Source of the DNA: an uncultured Devosia sp.
GTDB taxonomy: Bacteria > Pseudomonadota > Alphaproteobacteria > Rhizobiales > Devosiaceae
DNA length: 5,583 nt
Direction of reading: 5' to 3'
Assembly (NCBI GenBank): GCA_946481445.1
Contig: CAMLOA010000162.1
Coordinates: forward strand, 1 to 5,583
Shown: positions 1 to 4,735 of the stretch, in pieces
Numbering within the stretch: the stretch's first letter is position 1
Layout: every line of letters begins with the position of its first letter
Notes under the pieces: generated by a model
Databases searched by the model: none
What the model was told of the DNA's origin: nothing
Seen by the model: only the letters and a program-made list of their open reading frames with translations
Position numbers and translations under genes: made by a program

Positions 1-383
1 GCATTGCCAAAGCCGCCATTGCCGCCACTGAGCAGTACGACGCGCTGGCCCACCTCCGTCATGTCGGCGATTAGCGTTTCGTTGTCGTCCTCGAAGACCT
101 GAGTGCCGACAGGCACGCGCAGCACCACGTCCTCGCCATCGGCGCCGGTCCGCTGCTTGCCCATGCCATGGGTGCCCGTCTTGGCCTTGAAATGCTGCTG
201 GTAACGATAGTCGATGAGCGTATTGAGGCCGTCGACGCATTCGAGCACGACATCGCCCCCGCGGCCGCCATTGCCGCCATTGGGGCCGCCGAATTCGACG
301 AATTTTTCGCGCAGGAAGCTGACCGCACCGGCGCCGCCGTCACCGGAGCGCACGAAGATCTTGGCTTGGTCGAGAAATTTCAT
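1..383 (-). CDS. obgE: GTPase Obg/CgtA, N-terminal part (3' end outside window)
   Basis: Obg is an essential GTPase that binds the 50S subunit and acts in ribosome assembly and stress control. Only 127 full codons are visible, against roughly 340-350 residues in the family; the gene runs off the left edge, so the G domain is not seen. The visible part is the glycine-rich Obg fold: it begins [20 protein letters not shown], followed by [22 protein letters not shown] (about residues 23-44), the [14 protein letters not shown] stretch (72-85) and VPVGTQVF (90-97), all diagnostic. The ATG at 381-383 overlaps the TGA of the upstream acetyltransferase gene by 4 nt, and GGAAGG lies 10 nt upstream of the ATG. 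The open frame carries no damage. The assignment is essentially certain. Confidence 0.97.
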   Translation of the reverse strand, partial: MKFLDQAKIFVRSGDGGAGAVSFLREKFVEFGGPNGGNGGRGGDVVLECVDGLNTLIDYRYQQHFKAKTGTHGMGKQRTGADGEDVVLRVPVGTQVFEDDNETLIADMTEVGQRVVLLSGGNGGFGN

Positions 384-916
384 TTGGGTCTGGCCTTCCA
401 GACGCTGCGCGTCATGATGGTGTCGATATGCTCCACCTCGGCGCCGCGCGCAAGGCAGAGCAGGCTGGAGCGGCCTGTTTCGGCAAAGCCAAGCTTCTTC
501 TGGATGGCCAGGGAAGGGGCATTGAAGACAAACACGCCCGAAAGCACGGCGGGTGAGCGGGTGATGTCGAAGAACCAGTCGAGGCTGGCCACCACGGCTT
601 CGGTCATGATTCCGCGCCCCCAGAAGGGGCGCCCCAGCCAGTAGCCAATGATCGGTCCCTTGGGCCCGTTGTGGAAGCCAACCTGGCCCACCAGCCCCTG
701 ATTGGGCAGCTCGATGGCGAAACTGGTGTTCTCGGGCGGCAGGCCGGGCACACGGGTGCGCAGCCACGCCTTGGCGTCACTGAGGTGGTAGGGAAAGGGC
801 ACGCGGGCCAGGTTTCCCGCGACCGCGAAGTCGTTGAGAAACCGTGCAATGGCCGGCGCGTCGCCCAGCTGGGGCTGGCGCAGCAGCAGGCGGCTGGTGC
901 GCAGCGTCGCGCTCAT
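380..916 (-). CDS. GNAT family N-acetyltransferase (RimJ/RimL type), third of a tandem trio
   Basis: This 178-residue protein has the usual length of the RimJ/RimL-like Acetyltransf_3 branch of GNAT enzymes, which transfer acetyl from acetyl-CoA to an amine. The N-terminus has the typical L-x-T-x-R-L-L-L-R beta strand ([10 protein letters not shown], residues 4-13). Motif A, the acetyl-CoA pyrophosphate loop, is [17 protein letters not shown] (91-107), and the C-terminal N-x-x-S-x-x-x-x-x-K-L-G-F signature is at 132-144. The ATG at 914-916 overlaps the TGA of the upstream acetyltransferase by 4 nt, and its ribosome-binding site is strong (AAAGGAGAT, 921-929, 5 nt before the ATG). Its own TGA overlaps the obgE start, so it is translationally coupled on both sides. 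The substrate cannot be read from sequence; protein N-termini, ribosomal proteins or small amines are all possible. Confidence 0.93.
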   Translation of the reverse strand: MSATLRTSRLLLRQPQLGDAPAIARFLNDFAVAGNLARVPFPYHLSDAKAWLRTRVPGLPPENTSFAIELPNQGLVGQVGFHNGPKGPIIGYWLGRPFWGRGIMTEAVVASLDWFFDITRSPAVLSGVFVFNAPSLAIQKKLGFAETGRSSLLCLARGAEVEHIDTIMTRSVWKARPK

Positions 917-1431
917 CGGGATCTCCTTTCCATCCAGTCCTGCCGGCTGAGAGTTGTGACCACATGGGGCACATTTCGCTGCAGGCAGTGGGAAAATCGC
1001 ATGTCCCTGCCGGCCAGGGTGAAGCCCAGCTTGCGCTGCACCGAAAGCGAGGCTGCATTGTCATGGTGGGCGCTGCAGGCCACGATATCGGCGCTGGTCC
1101 CGGAATAGTGCCAATCGATCAAAGCCGCAGCCGCTTCGCTGGCATAGCCGCGGTTCCAGTGCTGGCGGCTGATCCAGAACCCGAGCTCGTTGAGCAGGGA
1201 AACGCAGCCAATCAGCCCCTTGCCCGGCAGTTCCAGTACGAACAGGGCCCGATCCGGGGTCGGCTCGGGGACCTGACGCAACCAATCGATGGCCATGGCC
1301 AGCGTATAGGGCCAGGGCAAGGCGGTGAGGAAGCGCGCCACGTCGTATTCACTGACCCCGAGGGCATAGTGCGGCGCATCGTCGAGCCGGGGCGCCCGAA
1401 GGACAAGTCTTTGCGTCCGGATCTCCGTCAT
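913..1431 (-). CDS. GNAT family N-acetyltransferase, second of a tandem trio
   Basis: This is a 172-residue RimJ/RimL-like acetyltransferase. It opens with the RTQRLVLRAPRLDDAP strand and turn (residues 5-20). Motif A is ELGFWISRQHWNRGYASEA (82-100), and the C-terminal substrate/CoA segment is NAASLSVQRKLGF (125-137). In motif A the first glycine of the usual W-G-x-G loop is replaced by asparagine (W-N-R-G, N93), a mild deviation that may still bind acetyl-CoA. The start ATG at 1429-1431 overlaps the stop of the preceding gene by 4 nt. GGAG lies 8 nt upstream, and a second GGGAG abuts the ATG. The stop overlaps the next acetyltransferase start. Sequence similarity to its two neighbours suggests ancient tandem duplication. 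The substrate is unknown. Confidence 0.92.
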   Translation of the reverse strand: MTEIRTQRLVLRAPRLDDAPHYALGVSEYDVARFLTALPWPYTLAMAIDWLRQVPEPTPDRALFVLELPGKGLIGCVSLLNELGFWISRQHWNRGYASEAAAALIDWHYSGTSADIVACSAHHDNAASLSVQRKLGFTLAGRDMRFSHCLQRNVPHVVTTLSRQDWMERRSR

Positions 1432-1955
1432 CTCCCGAACTCCAGCCGCATATAGGTGGTCGGCTTGCCGACATTGGTGCCGATGGTTTCCGCCGATTCA
1501 TGGGTTTCGAGGAATCCCGCCTTGGCCAGAACCCGGCGCGACCCCGAATTGCTCGACAGGGCGCGGGAGCGCAAAGCGCTGTACCCCGCCGCGCGTGCCG
1601 CCGCGACGACGGCCTGGGCCGCCTCGGTCGCATAGCCGAAACCCCAATATGGCTGGCCAAGCCAGTAGCCCAGCTCGGGCAACTGGCCGGGAACCAGATG
1701 CAGGCCGACGGTGCCGATGAAGTCACCATCGCGCAGGATGGCCCAGGCAAATTCCTCGGACCCGCGGGCTATGTTCTCGACGAAGTGCCGCCCATGGCTT
1801 TCGTCATAGGGGTGGGGCAGACGCGCAAGCACAGCGAAAATGGCTTTATTGTTGGCCAGCACCGCCATTTGCGGGACATGGGCCAGGGTCGGAGTCGTCA
1901 ACACCAGGCGCGCGGTGGCAATGGTGGCGGGCAGGCGATCCGGGAAGTGGTCCAT
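1428..1955 (-). CDS. GNAT family N-acetyltransferase, first of a tandem trio
   Basis: This is a 175-residue acetyltransferase of the same branch as the next two genes. It has the TARLVLTTPTLAHVPQM strand/helix (residues 14-30), motif A as ELGYWLGQPYWGFGYATEAA (94-113) with an intact W-G-x-G loop, and a C-terminal NSGSRRVLAKAGF segment (136-148). I place the start at the ATG 1953-1955. The frame is open further upstream, but that extension would run through the hairpin at 1974-2021 and into rpmA and has no family similarity. GGAG (1967-1970) lies 11 nt before the ATG, a slightly long spacing; an in-frame TTG 9 nt upstream is too close to it. The gene starts 128 bp after rpmA and heads the ATGA-coupled run to obgE. 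The substrate is unknown. Confidence 0.9.
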   Translation of the reverse strand: MDHFPDRLPATIATARLVLTTPTLAHVPQMAVLANNKAIFAVLARLPHPYDESHGRHFVENIARGSEEFAWAILRDGDFIGTVGLHLVPGQLPELGYWLGQPYWGFGYATEAAQAVVAAARAAGYSALRSRALSSNSGSRRVLAKAGFLETHESAETIGTNVGKPTTYMRLEFGR

Positions 1956-1973
1956 GTGCAGCAATGCTCCAGA

Positions 1974-2021
1974 ATGCAGAAAGGGGAACCGGCGGACCGG
2001 TTCCCCTCGGAGAGTCTGCAT
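1974..2021 (-). terminator. Strong hairpin after rpmA, probable terminator or attenuator
   Basis: A perfect 11-bp stem (AGGGGAACCGG at 1982-1992, CCGGTTCCCCT at 1997-2007) closes on a 4-nt loop. On the minus strand it is followed by only TTTCT, a weak U tract. A second pairing, ATGCAGA (1974-1980) with TCTGCAT (2015-2021), extends the base across an asymmetric interior loop. It lies between rpmA (stop 2084) and the first acetyltransferase (start 1955), so it would end or attenuate transcripts from the rplU promoter. The weak U tract means read-through to the acetyltransferase-obgE unit is plausible. Confidence 0.7.
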
Positions 2022-2083
2022 CTGTCGCAAGACACATGCCGGGGAACAGGTCACCGGCTGGGTCTTTACGAGAACCTGCCGGG

Positions 2084-2350
2084 TTATTCGGCGGCCTCTG
2101 CCGGGACGACGGAAACGAACACCTGCGATTTCGCACGGGTTCGGAACGCGACTTTGCCGTCGACGAGCGCGAAGATGGTGTGATCCTTGCCCAGGCCGAC
2201 ATTGGTGCCCGGGTGCCACTTGGTGCCGCGCTGACGCACGAGGATGTTGCCGGCGAGCACAGCTTCGCCACCGAACTTCTTGACGCCGAGACGACGGCCA
2301 GCGGTATCACGACCGTTGCGGGACGAGCCGCCTGCTTTCTTGTGTGCCAT
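2084..2350 (-). CDS. rpmA: 50S ribosomal protein bL27
   Basis: bL27 is an 88-residue protein of the large subunit whose N-terminal tail reaches toward the peptidyl-transferase centre. The sequence begins [20 protein letters not shown] and contains [21 protein letters not shown] (in two parts, about residues 22-42) and the family-typical [20 protein letters not shown] (43-62). Length and sequence are standard. No cleavable N-terminal extension of the Firmicutes kind is present. The ribosome-binding site TAAGGAG overlaps the rplU stop codon, 12 nt upstream of the ATG, so the two genes are one operon and probably translationally coupled. A TAA stop lies at 2084-2086, and a structured intergenic region follows. 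Confidence 0.98.
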   Translation of the reverse strand: MAHKKAGGSSRNGRDTAGRRLGVKKFGGEAVLAGNILVRQRGTKWHPGTNVGLGKDHTIFALVDGKVAFRTRAKSQVFVSVVPAEAAE

Positions 2351-2362
2351 CTCTAGTGCTCC

Positions 2363-2908
2363 TTATTCCTTGTCGGCCTTGGGTGCGGCCTTCTTGGCCG
2401 GGGCCTTCTTCGCCGGCTTTTCAGCGGCGGTGTCTTCAGTGGCGGCGGCAGCCTTCTTGGGCGCGGCCTTCTTGGGGGCAGCCTTGGCCTCGGTGGCTTC
2501 GGCAGCAGCTTCCGCCTTGGGAGCGGCCTTCTTGGCCGGGGCCTTCTCGGTCACGGTCTCGGCGGCTTCCGACTTGGCGGCAGCCTTGATCGTCGGCTTG
2601 GCGCCGCCGGTCAGGATCTCGGTGATGCGCACCGTGGTCAGCAGCTGGCGGTGACCGTTGCGGCGACGCGAATTGTGGCGGCGGCGCTTCTTGAAGATGA
2701 TGACGGTCTTCTGCTTGCGGGTCTCGAGCAGTTCGGCGGCGACGAGCGCGCCTTCCACCAGCGGCGCACCGACTTCGTCACCGACCATCAGAACCTGGTC
2801 GAAGGTGACGATGTCGCCTGCCTGGGCGTCGAGCTTTTCAATCTTGAGAACGTCATTGGCGGCAACCTTGTACTGCTTGCCACCGGTCTTGATCACGGCG
2901 AAAGTCAT
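2363..2908 (-). CDS. rplU: 50S ribosomal protein bL21 with a long Ala/Lys-rich C-terminal tail
   Basis: bL21 is a 23S-rRNA-binding protein of the large subunit. The core spans residues 1 to about 103: [15 protein letters not shown] at the start, [14 protein letters not shown] (31-44), and the basic [17 protein letters not shown] stretch (72-88) that contacts rRNA. Residues about 104-181 form a low-complexity tail of A, K, P and E with repeated APAKKAAPK units, resembling histone-H1-like tails. Such tails are common on alphaproteobacterial L21, and this one is likely disordered. The start ATG (2906-2908) fits the family N-terminus exactly, but no convincing ribosome-binding site precedes it. 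Instead a 14-codon upstream frame ends 3 nt before the ATG. rplU is first in the rplU-rpmA operon. Confidence 0.97.
   Translation of the reverse strand: MTFAVIKTGGKQYKVAANDVLKIEKLDAQAGDIVTFDQVLMVGDEVGAPLVEGALVAAELLETRKQKTVIIFKKRRRHNSRRRNGHRQLLTTVRITEILTGGAKPTIKAAAKSEAAETVTEKAPAKKAAPKAEAAAEATEAKAAPKKAAPKKAAAATEDTAAEKPAKKAPAKKAAPKADKE
2385..2547. repeat. 25-bp direct repeat within the bL21 tail
   Basis: An identical 25-nt stretch occurs at 2385-2409 and 2523-2547, with shorter related copies of GCGGCCTTCTTGG near 2463. It encodes the APAKKAA unit of the bL21 tail. The repeat arises from the repetitive peptide and skewed codon choice. It is also a site where slippage or recombination could change tail length. 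Confidence 0.85.
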
Positions 2909-2911
2909 AGC

Positions 2912-2956
2912 TTAACCGGGAGCGTCAAACGCCCGGTCCCTTGTGTCGCGTTCCAT
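2912..2956 (-). promoter_or_regulatory. rplU leader: short upstream ORF and hairpin
   Basis: Within the rplU leader, ATG at 2954-2956 opens a 14-codon frame (MERDTRDRAFDAPG) whose TAA (2912-2914) is 3 nt before the rplU ATG. Its last codons fall in a hairpin: ACCGGG (2915-2920) pairs with CCCGGT (2932-2937), with an inner CGT/ACG stem. rplU itself lacks a clear ribosome-binding site, so re-initiation from this frame, or a structure sensed by a ribosomal protein, is possible. The upstream frame also lacks a good ribosome-binding site, so its translation is unproven. Two further hairpins lie upstream in the leader: GCAGGA/TCCTGC (2964-2969 with 2982-2987) and GCCGG/CCGGC (3004-3008 with 3017-3021). 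Confidence 0.4.
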
Positions 2957-3089
2957 CGGCGCCGCAGGAAAAGCCCAGAAATCCTGCAGTCTTGGGTCGT
3001 CATGCCGGGGATCAATCCGGCGGGCAGCCTTGAACAGCGTTTTCAAACGAAGGAAGCGCGCCAGATGGACCGGCGCGCATTCCGGGGCG

Positions 3090-3118
3090 CTTATCGCGGC
3101 AAATGCCCTGTGAGTCAA
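3090..3118 (-). promoter_or_regulatory. Promoter of rplU-rpmA
   Basis: On the minus strand, -35 TTGACT (3113-3118) and -10 GATAAG (3090-3095) are separated by exactly 17 bp, close to a housekeeping sigma-70 consensus. Initiation would be near 3083, giving a leader of about 175 nt. A GANTC site (3112-3116) overlaps the -35 box. The promoter begins only 15 bp after the stop codon of the upstream hydrolase gene, with no clear terminator between them. Confidence 0.75.
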
Positions 3119-3133
3119 GCGCTTCGCGCGCGA

Positions 3134-3907
3134 TCAGCCGTTCGGATACCAGTTGCGCAGGCGCAGCTCGGTATGGTCGCCGACCCCCGTTTCGAGCACC
3201 GACAGGTCACTATCGCCATAGTGGTAGGGATAGAGCACGGCAGGCTTGAAGGTATTGACCGCGTCCACCGCCTGATCGGGGGTCATGGTATAGGGCAGGT
3301 TCATCGGCAGGAAGGCGACAGCAATGTCGGTCAGCGCCAGCATGTCCGGCGTGGGTTCAGTGTCGCCGGCGATATAGACCTTCTTGTCGCCCAGGGTCAG
3401 CACATAGCCATTGCCCACCCCGACCGGGTGATAGCGCATGCGGTCCTCGGTGACATTGTGCGCGGCGATGGCGTCCACGGCGATGCCGTTGAGATCACCC
3501 GATGCGCCATTGGCGATGGCCGTCGCTTTGGCCTTGAGGCCATCGGGCAGCTTGCCGAAGACTTCCTGGCTGGTGAGGATCGGGGCCGAACCGGCTATGG
3601 CCTCGAGCGTGGGCAGGTCGAGATGGTCGCCGTGGCCATGGGTGATCAGGATGGCTGTCGGGGCCGGCAGGCCTGCATATCGGGCGGCGCCACCCACCGG
3701 ATCGACATAGATCACCTCGTCGCCGAAGCTGAGCAGCAGGCTGGCGTGATCCACGGGGTGTATGGTCACATCCCCGCCTGCGGTCGACAGCGTATCTCCG
3801 TCCATGGCGCTTTCCTCCTGAGCCGAGGCCGATGCCAGATAGCCGGTGCCCAGCGACACCAGCGGCAGGGCTGCCATGCCGGCAACCACGTCGCGACGCT
3901 TTACCAT
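3134..3907 (-). CDS. Exported metallo-beta-lactamase-fold hydrolase
   Basis: This is a 257-residue MBL-fold metallohydrolase of the UlaG-like/COG2220 type. The metal-binding motif H-x-H-x-D-H is at residues 90-95 (THGHGDHLDL). Further likely ligands are H150, D182 in AGDTEPTPD, and H229 in LYPYHYGD. Members of this group hydrolyse varied phosphoesters or lactones, so the substrate is not predictable here. The N-terminus is a signal peptide: basic VKRR, a hydrophobic run to about residue 25, then ASA before Q30. The RR pair resembles a Tat signal, so folded, metal-loaded export to the periplasm is plausible. The ATG (3905-3907) is chosen for its ribosome-binding site AAGGGAG 6 nt upstream and the clean signal peptide. 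An upstream in-frame extension is rejected. The gene is probably independent of rplU. Confidence 0.92.
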   Translation of the reverse strand: MVKRRDVVAGMAALPLVSLGTGYLASASAQEESAMDGDTLSTAGGDVTIHPVDHASLLLSFGDEVIYVDPVGGAARYAGLPAPTAILITHGHGDHLDLPTLEAIAGSAPILTSQEVFGKLPDGLKAKATAIANGASGDLNGIAVDAIAAHNVTEDRMRYHPVGVGNGYVLTLGDKKVYIAGDTEPTPDMLALTDIAVAFLPMNLPYTMTPDQAVDAVNTFKPAVLYPYHYGDSDLSVLETGVGDHTELRLRNWYPNG

Positions 3908-3933
3908 CGATTTCTCCCTTTGTGATGCAGGTT

Positions 3934-3950
3934 TGCGTTCTGCGAACGCA
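3934..3950. promoter_or_regulatory. Inverted repeat upstream of the MBL hydrolase gene
   Basis: TGCGTTC (3934-3940) and GAACGCA (3944-3950) form a perfect 7-bp dyad around a 3-nt centre, 26 bp before the MBL start. No T run follows on either strand, so an operator or an RNA hairpin is likelier than a terminator. It does not match the alphaproteobacterial LexA box (direct GTTC repeat). The 87-bp gap shows no convincing -35/-10 pair. Confidence 0.4.
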
Positions 3951-3994
3951 CCCAGCCACCCGCCGGTTCGCCTCTGCACGCGATCGTGACCGGG

Positions 3995-4435
3995 TCAGGC
4001 CGGCAGGCGGGCGCTCAGCCTTTCCCGCAAGGCGCGCGCCGTTCCGGTCTCCTGACCAAGGACTGCAGGCTTGTGCCGCGCCGTCCAGTCAGCGAGGGAC
4101 CAGGCCGGCGCATCGGCGTCCACGGCGACCACGGGCAGGTAGGCCTGGGCCGTGACCATGGCGCCGCCGGCCTCGACCCGCATGGTCTCGCGCCGGTATT
4201 CGTCCCCCTCGAAGGCATCGAGCACGGCCATGTCGAGGGGCGTGAGGCCCTCCACCAACAGCCCCGTCGCCGCCGTGCCCGCGCATGGCACCAGGGCCGG
4301 ATACACCCGGCCCGGATAGGCGACCGCGCGATAGCCCGGCGCCAGCGCCCGCTTCAGGCAAGTCACATCCACCTGTCGCCCCAGCACCGCGCCCAGCACA
4401 TCGGCGTCCTGCAGGGTTCCATAGACGAAGAGCAT
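3995..4435 (-). CDS. Gamma-glutamylcyclotransferase-like (GGACT/AIG2 fold) protein
   Basis: This 146-residue protein has the gamma-glutamylcyclotransferase-like fold. The hallmark FVYGTLQ is at residues 3-9, forming the substrate loop. YPGRVYPALVP follows at 40-50, and LDAFEGDEYRRE (72-83) carries the conserved acidic residue, probably E76, that acts as general acid/base. The family releases 5-oxoproline from gamma-glutamyl amines or peptides, but bacterial members are mostly uncharacterised. The ATG at 4433-4435 puts YGTL near the N-terminus, as is usual. Only a weak GGAT ribosome-binding site lies 9 nt upstream, and the open frame beyond has no similarity. The protein is probably cytoplasmic, with no signal peptide. 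It is upstream of and co-directional with the MBL gene, 87 bp apart, and divergent from the tRNA gene. Confidence 0.88.
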   Translation of the reverse strand: MLFVYGTLQDADVLGAVLGRQVDVTCLKRALAPGYRAVAYPGRVYPALVPCAGTAATGLLVEGLTPLDMAVLDAFEGDEYRRETMRVEAGGAMVTAQAYLPVVAVDADAPAWSLADWTARHKPAVLGQETGTARALRERLSARLPA

Positions 4436-4552
4436 GAGAGCGCGATCCGAAGCGTTGAAACGCCACAAGGGGTGTTGCGGGCTCGTTATTGCTATGTCAT
4501 AAGCCCGCCCGTGTCGACCGCCGCGCCCCGCAGGGCGCCTCATCGATCTCGC
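4436..4552. promoter_or_regulatory. Divergent intergenic region between the GGACT-fold gene and tRNA-Ser
   Basis: This 117-bp gap must carry the promoter for the minus-strand gene as well as for the tRNA. Visible dyads are GCGTT/AACGC (4452-4456 with 4459-4463), GCGGGCT/AGCCCGC (4477-4483 with 4502-4508, flanking the likely tRNA promoter), and a GCGCCC/GGGCGC hairpin (4523-4538) in the tRNA precursor. I could not identify a convincing minus-strand promoter. Confidence 0.45.
4475..4503 (+). promoter_or_regulatory. Possible promoter of tRNA-Ser
   Basis: TTGCGG (4475-4480) and CATAAG (4498-4503) are separated by 17 bp and would start transcription near 4510, about 43 nt before the mature tRNA end. 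Both boxes are only partial matches to consensus, but no better pair lies upstream of the tRNA. Confidence 0.4.
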
Positions 4553-4642
4553 GGAGAGATGGCAGAGTGGTTGAATGCACCGCACTCGAAATGCGGCATA
4601 GGGGCAACTCTATCGGGGGTTCGAATCCCTCTCTCTCCGCCA
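4553..4642 (+). tRNA. tRNA-Ser (anticodon CGA, reads UCG)
   Basis: A full cloverleaf can be folded. The acceptor stem is GGAGAGA (4553-4559) with TCTCTCC (4632-4638). The D arm is at 4562-4578. The anticodon stem is CCGCA/TGCGG (4580-4584 with 4592-4596) around loop CTCGAAA, giving anticodon CGA at 4587-4589. A long variable arm closed by ATAG/CTAT (4598-4613) is the serine class II mark. The T arm is GGGGG/CCCTC around TTCGAAT (4615-4631), followed by discriminator G4639 and an encoded CCA (4640-4642). The gene is intact. Its 3' end is the likely integration site of the element to the right, and the visible copy is complete, as expected when the element restores the 3' half. Confidence 0.97.
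4615..4642 (+). other. Putative attachment site (attL) at the tRNA-Ser 3' end
   Basis: The T arm through CCA of tRNA-Ser is the classic target of tyrosine integrases, and the integrase gene begins 94 bp beyond the CCA. A direct repeat of this segment would be expected at the far end of the element, outside the window, so the core sequence cannot be delimited here. Confidence 0.55.
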
Positions 4643-4670
4643 TTCCTAAGCCATTGAAATTGCTGGAGTA

Positions 4671-4694
4671 GATTCCGAATCAAAGTGCGGATTC
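4671..4694. promoter_or_regulatory. Cluster of three GANTC sites upstream of the integrase
   Basis: GATTC (4671-4675), GAATC (4677-4681) and GATTC (4690-4694) are all GANTC, the target of the cell-cycle methyltransferase CcrM in alphaproteobacteria. The first two form a 5-1-5 dyad, so they could also be a protein-binding site. A TTGAAA (4654-4659) with GAATCA 17 bp later is the only, weak, promoter candidate for the integrase, and it would place a GANTC in the -10 box. Confidence 0.4.
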
Positions 4695-4703
4695 TGTCAC
4701 AGC

Positions 4704-4725
4704 CTCCCGTCACATCCGACGGGAG
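4704..4725 (+). terminator. Hairpin with T-rich tail between tRNA-Ser and the integrase
   Basis: CTCCCGTC (4704-4711) and GACGGGAG (4718-4725) form a perfect 8-bp stem with a 6-nt loop, followed by TGTTTGTTCCTTGCTT. This fits a factor-independent terminator for the tRNA transcript. The 3' arm also contains GGGAG, the best ribosome-binding site for the integrase, so the hairpin may mask integrase translation on long transcripts. Confidence 0.6.
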
Positions 4726-4735
4726 TGTTTGTTCC

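Noticed and set aside
1956..2219. N-terminal extension of the first acetyltransferase to 2219
   Set aside because: It would overlap the rpmA coding end and cross the strong hairpin. GNAT homology begins just after the ATG at 1955.
2385..2600. CRISPR-like or tandem repeat array
   Set aside because: The repeats are in frame with and encode the Ala/Lys tail of bL21; spacing and sequence do not fit a CRISPR array.
3004..3021. GCCGG/CCGGC palindrome as a REP-type repeat
   Set aside because: Only one copy is seen in the window and the stem is short, so a dispersed repeat family cannot be supported; kept only as a leader hairpin.
2912..3118. A 68-codon minus-strand frame ahead of rplU
   Set aside because: Its start codon would be the TTG of the -35 box, upstream of the likely transcription start. 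Only its last 14 codons, from ATG 2956, are considered as a leader frame.
2651..3925. A 424-codon plus-strand open frame across the rplU leader and MBL gene
   Set aside because: It is antisense to two clear genes (bL21 and the MBL hydrolase), shows no recognisable domain, and is expected from GC-rich codon bias.
3934..3950. LexA/SOS operator upstream of the MBL gene
   Set aside because: The GTTC and GAAC halves are inverted with a 3-nt centre, unlike the direct GTTC-N7-GTTC box of alphaproteobacteria or the E. coli type.
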